NCBI GenBank assembly: GCA_944385475.1
Contig: CALWXJ010000054.1
Location: 1-64,000 of the forward strand
Reading direction: 5' to 3'
Length of the DNA stretch: 64,000 nt
DNA from: an uncultured Oscillospiraceae bacterium
GTDB taxonomy: Bacteria > Bacillota > Clostridia > Oscillospirales > Oscillospiraceae
In this document: positions 17,584 to 25,742 of the stretch, piece after piece
Layout of the letters: every line of letters begins with the position of its first letter
Numbering within the stretch: the first letter of the stretch is position 1
The notes under the pieces: generated by a model
Seen by the model: the letters and a program-made list of their open reading frames with translations, nothing else
What the model was told of the DNA's origin: nothing
Database searches by the model: none
Position numbers and translations under genes: made by a program

Positions 17584-18507
17584 ATGCGAATCCTATTTAT
17601 GGGAACGCCTGAATTTGCCGTGGCCTCTTTGAAATCTCTGGTGGAAAGCGGGCATACTGTCTGTGGGGTATTTACGCAGCCGGATAAACCTAAAAACAGG
17701 GGGCATCGCCTATCCTTTTCTCCTGTAAAGGAATATGCTTTAACAAAAGATATTCCAGTTTTTCAGCCCTCTTCCATGAAAGACGGGCAGGCCCTGGCTA
17801 CGGTACAGGAATTGAGACCGGAGCTGATTGTGGTGGCGGCTTATGGCCGGATTTTACCCGAGGACATTTTAAAGCTTCCCCCTTACGGCTCCATCAATGT
17901 TCACTCCTCTTTACTGCCAAAATACCGGGGGGCAGCCCCCATTAACTGGGCGATCCTCAACGGAGAGACGGAAACAGGTGTGTCCATCATGTATATGGCC
18001 AAGGAGCTGGATGCAGGGGATATCATTCTGCAAAAATCCACCTGCATTGAGCCGGAGGAGGATGCGCAGGCTCTTACCGCGCGTCTTGCGCTACTGGGAG
18101 CAGAGGTGTTGCAGGAGGCCGTAGGGCTGCTGGAGAACGGGCACGCTCCCTGCATCCCGCAGGATGACTCACAGAGCACATATGCCTCCATGCTTTCCAA
18201 GGAAATGTCTCCAATTGATTGGAACCGCCCCGCCCACGCCATTGACTGCCAGGTTCGCGGCCTGATTCCCTGGCCGTGTGCCTCCACACGGGTTGGGGGG
18301 CAAACACTCAAGGTCTTTAAAACCAAACCTGGGAGGGAGACGAACCGTTCCCCGGGAACCGTCCTCTCCGCTGGAAAAGAGGGGATCGAAATCTCTTGCG
18401 GTGACGGGCGGACTTTATTTTTAACAGAAATCCAGGCAGAAGGTGGAAAACGGATGTCTGCGGCGGCCTATCTTTTGGGCCATCCCATCAAGATATCGTC
18501 CTGTTAA
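17584..18507 (+). CDS. fmt: Methionyl-tRNA formyltransferase
   Basis: A 307-aa enzyme that formylates Met-tRNAfMet using 10-formyl-THF. The signature NVHSSLLPKYRGAAPINWAI contains the catalytic Asn and His, and the formyl-carrier loop reads IMYMAKELDAGDI. The C-terminal OB-like domain that grips the tRNA is present (QVRGLIPWPCA). The start lies 4 bp after def. Confidence 0.97.
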   Translation: MRILFMGTPEFAVASLKSLVESGHTVCGVFTQPDKPKNRGHRLSFSPVKEYALTKDIPVFQPSSMKDGQALATVQELRPELIVVAAYGRILPEDILKLPPYGSINVHSSLLPKYRGAAPINWAILNGETETGVSIMYMAKELDAGDIILQKSTCIEPEEDAQALTARLALLGAEVLQEAVGLLENGHAPCIPQDDSQSTYASMLSKEMSPIDWNRPAHAIDCQVRGLIPWPCASTRVGGQTLKVFKTKPGRETNRSPGTVLSAGKEGIEISCGDGRTLFLTEIQAEGGKRMSAAAYLLGHPIKISSC

Positions 18508-18578
18508 ACCACAGGGGCATTTGACTGCTTTAATGGGACGGTCTTAGAAAACAAAGCAAACATGTGAAAGGAGTCACC

Positions 18579-19313
18579 ATGCCTTATTTTGGTTACTACT
18601 ATGGGGGATATGGGGATTTTTTAGCCAATAATATCTATTTCCTTCTCCTGATCCCCGTATTAATTTTGTCTTTTTGGGCCCAATACCAAGTAAGCAGCAA
18701 CTTCCGTCGATACAGCGCCGTTTCCAATCGGCGCGGCTTGACTGGCGCTCAGGCGGCGGAGGCAGTTTTGCGGGGCAGCGGCGTTGGAAATGTCGCCATT
18801 CGGCCCTGCCGCGGAAGATTGACGGATCACTATGATCCCAGGGACAATACGATTTATCTCTCTGAGGATGTATATGCCGCCGCCAGTGTCGCGGCGGTGG
18901 GAGTCGCCTGTCACGAGGCGGGACATGCCGTTCAATACGCCGTTGGATATGGACCGGTCCGGCTTCGCACCGCAATCATCCCCGCCACCCAGATTGGTTC
19001 CAGAATGTCCTTTTTTCTCCTGCTGATCGGTCTGATCCTATACAACCAGTCCCTGTTTTTTGTGGGGATTGTTCTCTTCTCCCTGACCACATTTTTCCAG
19101 TTGGTCACTTTGCCAGTGGAGTTCAACGCTTCCAACCGAGCATTGGCAGCCATTGATGGGCAGGGCCTTTTGGATACGGAAGAGCTGTACGGAGCAAGAA
19201 AGGTACTGCGGGCTGCGGCCTTGACTTATGTGGCGGCACTTTTGATGTCGGTACTGCAGCTATTACGGTACGTGCTTATTTTCTTTGGAAGAAATCAGAG
19301 AGGAAGAGACTGA
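18579..19313 (+). CDS. Zinc metallopeptidase, YugP-like membrane protein
   Basis: A 244-aa integral membrane protease-like protein. The metal motif is HEAGH (in ACHEAGHAVQYA), with one hydrophobic segment before it and three after. The N-terminus is rich in Gly and Tyr (GYYYGGYG). It belongs to the neutral zinc metallopeptidase family that includes B. subtilis YugP; the physiological substrate is not known. ATG at 18579 follows AAAGGAG by 5 bases. It overlaps rsmB by 1 bp, and a copy at this position between fmt and rsmB recurs in Clostridia. Confidence 0.88.
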   Translation: MPYFGYYYGGYGDFLANNIYFLLLIPVLILSFWAQYQVSSNFRRYSAVSNRRGLTGAQAAEAVLRGSGVGNVAIRPCRGRLTDHYDPRDNTIYLSEDVYAAASVAAVGVACHEAGHAVQYAVGYGPVRLRTAIIPATQIGSRMSFFLLLIGLILYNQSLFFVGIVLFSLTTFFQLVTLPVEFNASNRALAAIDGQGLLDTEELYGARKVLRAAALTYVAALLMSVLQLLRYVLIFFGRNQRGRD

Positions 19314-20635
19314 TGGGAAGTCGCGAAACCGCATTGCAGGTACTGACTGCCTGCCGTGTCCACGGGGCCTGGGCTGACGCGGCGTTAAAAGCGCAGCTGC
19401 GGCGGGATCACCTTTCCGGAGCAGAGTCCGCCCTCTGCAGTCGTATCGTGTACGGCGTGATGCAAAACCGGCTTTTGTTGGATTACTATTTAAATTTCTA
19501 TTGCTCTCAAAAGCTGGATCATCTTCAGCATCCTCTTCCGGATATCCTGCGGATCGGGGCGTATCAAATTTTATTTTTGGATAAAGTCCCTGACAGTGCT
19601 GCTGTCAATGAGTCGGTAAATTTGGCAAAGGCCTCCCGTCGGGGGCAGGCGGCGGGATTGGTCAATGCGGTGCTGCGAAAGATTGCTCAAAATAAGCAGC
19701 AGTTACCGCCGCTGCCTGATCAGGATATGGAAAAGCGGCTGTCGATTGCATACAGTCATCCTAAATGGTTGATAAAACGATTGCTGCGAATCCTTGGGCC
19801 GGAGGAAACGGAAGCCTTTCTCCAATCCAATAACACCATTGCTCCATTGACTGTCCAGGTAAACTTACTAAAAACAGATACCATGTCTCTATCAGAGGAG
19901 CTGCAAAACTGCAAAGTCACGGTGCACCCTCACAGATGGGTGCCGGATTGCCTGGAGTTATCAGGTACGGGAGACCTTACCGCGCTGCCGGCCTTCCAGT
20001 CTGGGAAATTTATGGTACAAGACGGCGGAGCGCGCCTCGTTTCTTTGGCGGCGGATCTGCACCCCGGGCAGAGTGTTCTGGATGTCTGCGCAGCCCCCGG
20101 GGGAAAGTCCTTTTCTGCCGCCATTGCTATGGAGGATAAGGGCGAGATTCTGGCTTGTGATTTGCATCAGAACAAATTGAGCCGAATTCAGGAAGGAGCC
20201 AGACGGCTGGGGCTCCACTCCATTCAAACACAGACTGCGGATGGTCGTCTCTTCCGGGAGGAGTGGGAGAGCCACTTCGATCGGGTTTTTGTAGACGTTC
20301 CCTGTTCCGGGATTGGGATTATCCGAAAAAAACCGGATGTGCGATACAAGCGGATGGATGATTTGTTTGCCCTTCCGGTCATTCAGGCGGCTATTTTGGA
20401 AAACGCTGCTCGGTATGTCCGCCCAGGTGGCCTTCTCATCTACTCTACCTGCACCGTTTTGCCGGAGGAGAATCAGCAAATCACAGATACATTTTTGCTG
20501 GATCATACTGATTTCGTGAAAAAGGCGTTTTCCCTTCCTTCTCCTGTGGAAGAAGTCGCAGGGGAATTGGCGCTCTGGCCCCAAGTACATGATACAGACG
20601 GATTTTATATTTGTTGTATGCAACGGCAATCGTGA
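19313..20635 (+). CDS. rsmB: 16S rRNA (cytosine-967-C5)-methyltransferase
   Basis: A 440-aa RsmB. An N-terminal NusB-like helical domain (residues 1-about 150) is followed by a SAM-dependent methyltransferase. The SAM motif is CAAPGGKS, motif IV is DVPCSGIG (cysteine that releases RNA), and the catalytic Cys is in YSTCTVLPEEN. The ATG shares a TGATG junction with the metallopeptidase stop. Confidence 0.96.
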   Translation: MGSRETALQVLTACRVHGAWADAALKAQLRRDHLSGAESALCSRIVYGVMQNRLLLDYYLNFYCSQKLDHLQHPLPDILRIGAYQILFLDKVPDSAAVNESVNLAKASRRGQAAGLVNAVLRKIAQNKQQLPPLPDQDMEKRLSIAYSHPKWLIKRLLRILGPEETEAFLQSNNTIAPLTVQVNLLKTDTMSLSEELQNCKVTVHPHRWVPDCLELSGTGDLTALPAFQSGKFMVQDGGARLVSLAADLHPGQSVLDVCAAPGGKSFSAAIAMEDKGEILACDLHQNKLSRIQEGARRLGLHSIQTQTADGRLFREEWESHFDRVFVDVPCSGIGIIRKKPDVRYKRMDDLFALPVIQAAILENAARYVRPGGLLIYSTCTVLPEENQQITDTFLLDHTDFVKKAFSLPSPVEEVAGELALWPQVHDTDGFYICCMQRQS

Positions 20636-20643
20636 GAGGCGTT

Positions 20644-21681
20644 ATGGTTGATTTAAAATCTATGTTGCCGGAAGAGGTCACCCGCACCCTTCAGGATATG
20701 GGAGAACCCGCTTTTCGTGGAAAACAGGTTTTTTCCTGGCTGCATCAGGGAGCAACTTCTTTTGATGAAATGACAAATCTTCCAAAAGCCCTGCGGGAGA
20801 AATTGAAGGAGCATTGTCCGCTTCAGATCCCACAGTTGGCGCGAAAGCAAGTCTCCCAACTGGATGGGACCATGAAATACTTATGGAGACTTTCTGACGG
20901 CAATTGTATTGAATCGGTGCTTATGCAATACCACCACGGCAATACCGTGTGCATTTCCTCTCAAGTGGGGTGCCGTATGGGGTGCGCTTTCTGCGCCTCC
21001 ACCATTGCCGGGAAAGTGCGGGATCTGCAGCCATCTGAAATGCTGGACCAGGTTCAGTTTACCCAGCGGGATTCAAAGCTGCCGGTTTCCAACATCGTAC
21101 TGATGGGGATCGGGGAGCCCCTGGATAATTTGGATAACGTGCTGCGGTTTTTGCAGCTGGTCAATCATCCCGATGGGATGAACATCGGAATGCGCCATAT
21201 TTCACTTTCCACCTGCGGGATCCTTCCTGGGATCCGCCGCCTGGCGGAATTGAATCTGCAGTTGACACTATCTGTTTCCCTGCATGCTCCAGACGGTGAG
21301 ACCCGCTCCAAAATCATGCCTGTCAATCGGGCCTACGATGTCAATGATCTTTTTGATGTCTGCCACGAATACTTCCAGAAGACCGGGCGCCGGATCTCCT
21401 TTGAATATGCCATGATCGACGGCGTGAATGACAACGATTGGCAGGCCGACCTCATTGCTAAGAAGCTGCGGGGGATGCCGGGGCATTTAAACCTCATTCC
21501 GCTCAACGATGTGGTAGAGAGCCCTTTTAAGCCATCAAAGCGTGTCGGCGCATTTCAAAAGCGCCTGGAACGCCACGGGATTACTGCCACTGTTCGCCGG
21601 AGCCTGGGGGGCGATATTGATGCTTCCTGTGGCCAGCTGCGCCGCAAAGAGATGGAGGGAAAGGAAGGAAGTCCATCATGA
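20644..21681 (+). CDS. rlmN: Dual-specificity 23S rRNA/tRNA adenine-2 methyltransferase
   Basis: A 345-aa radical-SAM enzyme that methylates A2503 of 23S rRNA and A37 of some tRNAs. The CxxxCxxC iron-sulfur motif is CRMGCAFC, and the catalytic Cys near the C-terminus is in DIDASCGQLRR. ATG at 20644 lies 8 bp after the rsmB stop; the in-frame opening from 20611 overlaps rsmB and has no ribosome site. It is coupled to prpC by an ATGA overlap. Confidence 0.96.
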   Translation: MVDLKSMLPEEVTRTLQDMGEPAFRGKQVFSWLHQGATSFDEMTNLPKALREKLKEHCPLQIPQLARKQVSQLDGTMKYLWRLSDGNCIESVLMQYHHGNTVCISSQVGCRMGCAFCASTIAGKVRDLQPSEMLDQVQFTQRDSKLPVSNIVLMGIGEPLDNLDNVLRFLQLVNHPDGMNIGMRHISLSTCGILPGIRRLAELNLQLTLSVSLHAPDGETRSKIMPVNRAYDVNDLFDVCHEYFQKTGRRISFEYAMIDGVNDNDWQADLIAKKLRGMPGHLNLIPLNDVVESPFKPSKRVGAFQKRLERHGITATVRRSLGGDIDASCGQLRRKEMEGKEGSPS

Positions 21682-22418
21682 TGAAAGTTTGGGCTATGAC
21701 CGACATAGGCCTTGTTCGTCAGAACAATCAAGATGCCTATGGAGTCTCTGTCCACGAAGACTCTAAAAGCACCATCTGCGTGGTATGCGATGGGATGGGC
21801 GGCGTGGCCGGCGGCCAGGTTGCCAGCCGCATTGCTGTGGATACATTTCTCTGTGAAATTCAGAAGCTGCTGTTGCCCAACATGTCCCCTGAAGAGTTGG
21901 AGAAAGTGTCGTTTCACGCAGTGTCTCTGGCCAATCAGGCCATTGAGAAAGCGGCTGACGCCTCAGAAGAATATGCCAATATGGGCACTACGCTGGTTTC
22001 AGCAGTCTCCTACTCTGAAGGAGTAGTGATCACCAATGTGGGAGACAGTCGTGCCTATTACATCACAGAATCGGGTATCGTCAAAATTACCCGGGATCAT
22101 TCCGTGGTTCAAACAATGGTGGAGCATGGGGACATCACTGCAGAAGAAGCCCGCCGCCACCCAAGCCGCAATCTCATCACCCGGGCACTGGGGCCGGATA
22201 CCGTGTCCCAATGCGATGGATACATTTGCCCCATGGAGACAGGAAGCTATCTGTTGCTTTGCACAGACGGCCTGGTGAACACTGTCACAGATCAGGAAAT
22301 GCTCTTTGAGGTCATCCATGGGGACAATCCCGACACCTGCCTTCAGCGCCTGCTGGAAATTTCCAAAAAGCAGGGCGCATCAGATAATGTTACGGCTGTT
22401 CTGATGCGGAAGCTCTGA
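21678..22418 (+). CDS. prpC: PP2C-family protein phosphatase (Stp/PrpC)
   Basis: A 246-aa metal-dependent Ser/Thr phosphatase. Metal ligands are in VRQNNQDAYG and VCDGMGG; further motifs are NMGTTLV, VGDSRAYY, CTDGLVN and the final QGASDNVTAVL. It reverses phosphorylation by the adjacent PASTA kinase. Two consecutive ATGs exist (21678 and 21681); the first overlaps the rlmN stop and has AAGGAAGG upstream. Confidence 0.95.
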   Translation: MMKVWAMTDIGLVRQNNQDAYGVSVHEDSKSTICVVCDGMGGVAGGQVASRIAVDTFLCEIQKLLLPNMSPEELEKVSFHAVSLANQAIEKAADASEEYANMGTTLVSAVSYSEGVVITNVGDSRAYYITESGIVKITRDHSVVQTMVEHGDITAEEARRHPSRNLITRALGPDTVSQCDGYICPMETGSYLLLCTDGLVNTVTDQEMLFEVIHGDNPDTCLQRLLEISKKQGASDNVTAVLMRKL

Positions 22419-22434
22419 GAAAGGAGGGGAGCAG

Positions 22435-24438
22435 ATGGATCAGTATATTGGAAAAATGCTGGATAACCGCTATGAGATTTTGGAACGGATCGGCACCGGC
22501 GGTATGGCTGTGGTATATAAGGCCAAATGCCACCGTCTTAACCGGTTGGTAGCGGTCAAGATCCTTAAAAGTGATTTGGCGCAGGATGCCGATTTTCGCC
22601 GTCGTTTCAACGCGGAGTCCCAGGCAGTGGCACAGCTGTCTCATCCTAACATCGTGTCCGTTTATGATGTTTCCAAGGGCGGTGACCTGGAGTACATTGT
22701 GATGGAACTGATTGACGGGATTACCCTCAAGCAGTATATGGAAAAGCGCGGGCAGCTGAGCTGGCGGGAATCGCTGCATTTTATCACGCAGATCATGCGA
22801 GGGCTCAGTCATGCCCACAGCCGCGGGATCGTCCATCGGGACATCAAGCCGCAAAATATCATGGTTTTGCGGGATGGCAGCGTAAAGGTTGCTGACTTTG
22901 GCATTGCCTGTCTTGAAAATTCCTCTCAGACCGTTACACAGGAGGCACTGGGCTCCGTCCACTACATTTCTCCGGAGCAAGCCCGGGGAGACAGGATCGA
23001 CCCCCGCTCTGATATCTATTCGGCAGGCGTGGTTCTGTATGAAATGCTGACCGGACGTCTTCCCTTTGAAGGGGAGAGCGCTGTATCCGTAGCCATTCAG
23101 CATCTCAGTTCCATCCCGCTTGCCCCGCGGGAGATTAACCCTGACATTCCCGAGCAGTTGGAGCTGATCTGCATGAAGGCAATGTCGCCGGATATTGACC
23201 GGCGCTACGCCTCTGCCGATGCCATGATTGCCGACCTGGAACGGTTTCGCAAAAATCCGGATCTCAATTTGGACTTTGCCCTTTCTGATGTTCGGCCGGA
23301 TGAATCTGACGAGCCTACCATGCTGCTGCGTCCCAGCCAGAGCGGTGGAGATACCTCCAGGGGAGGCAGTACTTCCAGCGCCCACAGGAGAGCCGTTCCG
23401 GAGCGGGCCGCCGTTCAAGAGCGCAATGACACAGAGGACCGGCGGCGCTCTCAAAAGGAGCATAAACGGCAGGTAATCCTCCTCAGCGCTATCGGCGTCG
23501 TGGCCATCGCCATCGCCGTGTTGCTGCTGCAAACGATTCTGGGCTCTTTTCACGAGCCGACTCCCGAACAGTACCGGGTACCCTCCTTGCTTGGCATGAC
23601 GGTGGAGGCCGCAAAAAACCACCCCGATGTGCAGGGCATCTTTGAGATCAAAGAGATGGGCAGTATTTATAGTGACGAATATGAAGCAGGAGAAATTGCC
23701 CGTCAGGATCCGGAAGCTGATAGTTACCGGAAAGGAAATCAGCTGGTGATTGAGGTCTGGGTAAGCGAGGGAGAAGAAACCGGCACCATGATCAATCTGG
23801 TAGGACAGACTGTCACCCAGGCAGAGAGTGCCATGAATACTCTCATCCAGGAATATGACCTGGTGCTTGACGCCTCTGAGGAATATGCCCAGTACGACGA
23901 TACCCTTGAGGAGGGGCAGATTATTTCCACCGTCCCCGCTGAAGGAGAGCCTTTGAAAAAGGGGGATACCGTCATTTTGGTGGTAAGCAAGGGGCCAGAA
24001 CTGCATCCTCTGGTGGTGCCTTTGTTCGTGGGTCAGAAAATCGAGGATGTCTTGGAGCAGCTTAACAAGGTAAAACTGACCTGCAATCCGGAGGATATTA
24101 CCATCGTAGACAGCGCAGAGGACGCCGGAACGATCCTTTGGCAGAGTTTGCCGGCCTATTCCAATGCCACGGAGTGGGATGAGATCAAGTTCGAGGTCAG
24201 CTCCGGACTGGCTAATGGGCAGCAAACAGAGTTTTATGAGTTGCCTCAGGATGGGCGTACCACCGTAAAGGTGGAAGTATATGTGGGGGATGAAAGTGAG
24301 CCGCAGTACAGCGAAACTGTCAGCTGTGCGGATGAAAAGGTAACAGTAACCCTTACCGGAGCAGGGACACAATTGGTGAAGGTATATTTTGATGGGGTGC
24401 TGGATCAAAATCAGACCCACATGCTTCAATTTTCCTAA
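22435..24438 (+). CDS. prkC: PASTA-domain Ser/Thr protein kinase
   Basis: A 667-aa membrane kinase sensing muropeptide or lipid II. The kinase domain spans 12-270, with glycine loop GTGGMAVVY (20-28), Lys 42, HRDIKPQN (134-141) and DFG (154-156). A charged linker leads to one membrane helix (about 347-367) and three extracellular PASTA repeats (about 375-590). A further 75-residue beta-rich tail with no obvious PASTA pattern ends the protein; some clostridial kinases carry such tails. In B. subtilis PrkC triggers spore germination, which fits the many sporulation genes nearby. Confidence 0.95.
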   Translation: MDQYIGKMLDNRYEILERIGTGGMAVVYKAKCHRLNRLVAVKILKSDLAQDADFRRRFNAESQAVAQLSHPNIVSVYDVSKGGDLEYIVMELIDGITLKQYMEKRGQLSWRESLHFITQIMRGLSHAHSRGIVHRDIKPQNIMVLRDGSVKVADFGIACLENSSQTVTQEALGSVHYISPEQARGDRIDPRSDIYSAGVVLYEMLTGRLPFEGESAVSVAIQHLSSIPLAPREINPDIPEQLELICMKAMSPDIDRRYASADAMIADLERFRKNPDLNLDFALSDVRPDESDEPTMLLRPSQSGGDTSRGGSTSSAHRRAVPERAAVQERNDTEDRRRSQKEHKRQVILLSAIGVVAIAIAVLLLQTILGSFHEPTPEQYRVPSLLGMTVEAAKNHPDVQGIFEIKEMGSIYSDEYEAGEIARQDPEADSYRKGNQLVIEVWVSEGEETGTMINLVGQTVTQAESAMNTLIQEYDLVLDASEEYAQYDDTLEEGQIISTVPAEGEPLKKGDTVILVVSKGPELHPLVVPLFVGQKIEDVLEQLNKVKLTCNPEDITIVDSAEDAGTILWQSLPAYSNATEWDEIKFEVSSGLANGQQTEFYELPQDGRTTVKVEVYVGDESEPQYSETVSCADEKVTVTLTGAGTQLVKVYFDGVLDQNQTHMLQFS

Positions 24439-24455
24439 GAGGGGGAGGGGACCGC

Positions 24456-25334
24456 ATGGAGGGACGGATCCAAAAGGCACTCAGCGGCTTCTACTATGTT
24501 GATACGGGGGAGAGCATCCTTACCTGCCGTGCCCGGGGGAAGTTCCGGAAAGAGGGGATCTCCCCCTTGGTGGGGGATCGGGTGGAGGTGCAGTCCGCCG
24601 GACCTGAGCAGGGCGTGGTAGAAAAAATTTTGCCCCGGAAAAATGTATTTTCCCGTCCCGCAGTAGCCAATATCGACCAGCTCGTCATCATCGCCTCAGC
24701 CGCTATCCCCAAAACCGATCCATACTTGATTGACCGTGTCGCCGCTATCGCTGCTTTGAAGGAGTGCGGAGTAGTCCTGGTTTTAAACAAATGTGATTTG
24801 GATCCGGCAGAACAGCTTTATGGAATCTATCGTGCCGTCGGATTTCCGGTATTGCGGATCAGCGCCCAAACAGGGGAGGGACTGGAGGAGCTGAGATCTC
24901 TTATTTCCGGAAAGCTATCCGCCTTTACAGGAAACTCAGGCGTTGGGAAATCCAGCATTTTAAACGCTTTGGAGCCTGGATTTTCCCTACAGGTGGGTGA
25001 AGTGAGCCAAGCTCTTGGTCGGGGCCGTCACACAACACGGCATGTGGAGCTGTACCGGCTCAGCTGCGGAGCAGAGGTGGTGGATTCTCCGGGCTTTTCC
25101 TCCTTTGATGCAGAGGAGGTAAACCTGGAGCTGAAACAACACCTGGCAGAAACCTTTGTGGATTTTCGGCCCTATTTGGGACAGTGCCGTTTTGTGGGGT
25201 GCAGCCACACCAAAGAGGCTGGATGTGCCGTTTTGGAAGCACTGAAAAAAGGAGATCTGCAAAACAGTCGACACCAAAGCTATCTCCGGCTTTATGAGGA
25301 GCTAAAGCCTTTGAAGGCGTGGCAGGAAAAGTAA
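24456..25334 (+). CDS. rsgA: Ribosome small-subunit GTPase RsgA
   Basis: A 292-aa circularly permuted GTPase involved in late 30S assembly. An N-terminal OB fold is followed by the motifs in permuted order: G4 NKCD (111-114), G1 GNSGVGKS (159-166), G3 DSPG (210-213). A C-terminal zinc site has Cys 244, Cys 249, His 251 and Cys 257. It ends the priA-prkC-rsgA block; the rpe and thiN genes that follow in B. subtilis are missing, but spoVM is retained nearby. Confidence 0.96.
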   Translation: MEGRIQKALSGFYYVDTGESILTCRARGKFRKEGISPLVGDRVEVQSAGPEQGVVEKILPRKNVFSRPAVANIDQLVIIASAAIPKTDPYLIDRVAAIAALKECGVVLVLNKCDLDPAEQLYGIYRAVGFPVLRISAQTGEGLEELRSLISGKLSAFTGNSGVGKSSILNALEPGFSLQVGEVSQALGRGRHTTRHVELYRLSCGAEVVDSPGFSSFDAEEVNLELKQHLAETFVDFRPYLGQCRFVGCSHTKEAGCAVLEALKKGDLQNSRHQSYLRLYEELKPLKAWQEK

Positions 25335-25342
25335 ATCGCAAT

Positions 25343-25378
25343 AAAAACCGGCCGGATGAAATCATCCGGCCGGTTTTT
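25343..25378 (+). terminator. Rho-independent terminator after rsgA
   Basis: A 17-bp palindromic stem (arms 25343-25359 and 25362-25378) with the GC-rich core ACCGGCCGGATGA, ending in T5. Confidence 0.93.
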
Positions 25379-25432
25379 CACCCCGGACAGCCTGTTGGGA
25401 TATATTGGGAGTAGAGGAAGGGAGGTGCAGTC

Positions 25433-25588
25433 ATGTTTTGCGGCAGAGGTGGCCGGTTTCTTTTGGGGCTGTTTGCAGTGGCTCTTGGTGCCGGTATCCT
25501 CATTGCAGCCATTTTCCCGGTGGGGATGCTTATGTTTTTGGTTTCAACATTATTAATTGCCTGTGGCTGCGCCTGCTGCAGGCGCTGA
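25433..25588 (+). CDS. 51-aa cysteine-tailed membrane mini-protein
   Basis: A short reading frame with a strong ribosome site (GGAGGTG, 5 bases before the ATG). The product begins MFCGRGGR, has a long hydrophobic segment (residues about 9-43, broken by a Pro-Val-Gly turn near 29) and ends CGCACCRR. It sits 16 bp ahead of spoVM, between the rsgA terminator and a SPOCS-LysM gene, so a spore-envelope role is possible. I do not recognise the family. Coding status is inferred from the ribosome site, composition and close packing. Confidence 0.6.
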   Translation: MFCGRGGRFLLGLFAVALGAGILIAAIFPVGMLMFLVSTLLIACGCACCRR

Positions 25589-25604
25589 GAAAGGGGGAAG
25601 GATT

Positions 25605-25679
25605 ATGAATATCGTGGTGTGGAAATCTCCCAAAGCATTGCGGGGAATTCTGCGCAGACTCTTTAAAGTCAAAGCATAA
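25605..25679 (+). CDS. spoVM: Stage V sporulation protein SpoVM
   Basis: A 24-residue amphipathic peptide: MNIVVWKSPKA, then LRGILRRLFKVKA. Compared with the 26-aa B. subtilis SpoVM, the same positions hold Lys 7, Pro 9, Lys 10, Gly 14, Ile 15 and Arg 17. Pro 9 and Arg 17 are residues known to matter for recognition of convex forespore membrane and for SpoIVA recruitment. A GGGGAAGG ribosome site precedes the ATG. Location downstream of rsgA matches B. subtilis synteny, and SpoIVA, its partner, is 4.5 kb away. The gene is easily missed because of its size. Confidence 0.85.
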   Translation: MNIVVWKSPKALRGILRRLFKVKA

Positions 25680-25702
25680 CCTGACCCGGTGGTTCATACA
25701 GT
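25674..25702 (+). promoter_or_regulatory. SigE-like promoter for the SPOCS-LysM gene
   Basis: GCATAAC (25674-25680), 14 bp, CATACAGT (25695-25702). The -10 box matches the SigE consensus CATACAMT at 7 of 8 positions. It overlaps the spoVM stop codon and lies 40 bases before the ATG at 25743, which supports that start. Confidence 0.6.
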
Positions 25703-25742
25703 GGGACAGAGCATGAACCAGCCGGGAAAGGATGGAACTATA

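Noticed and set aside
22390..24480. A 696-codon open frame on the minus strand opposite prkC
   Set aside because: It mirrors the kinase gene codon for codon, has no ribosome site and resembles no family; PrkC motifs on the plus strand are complete.
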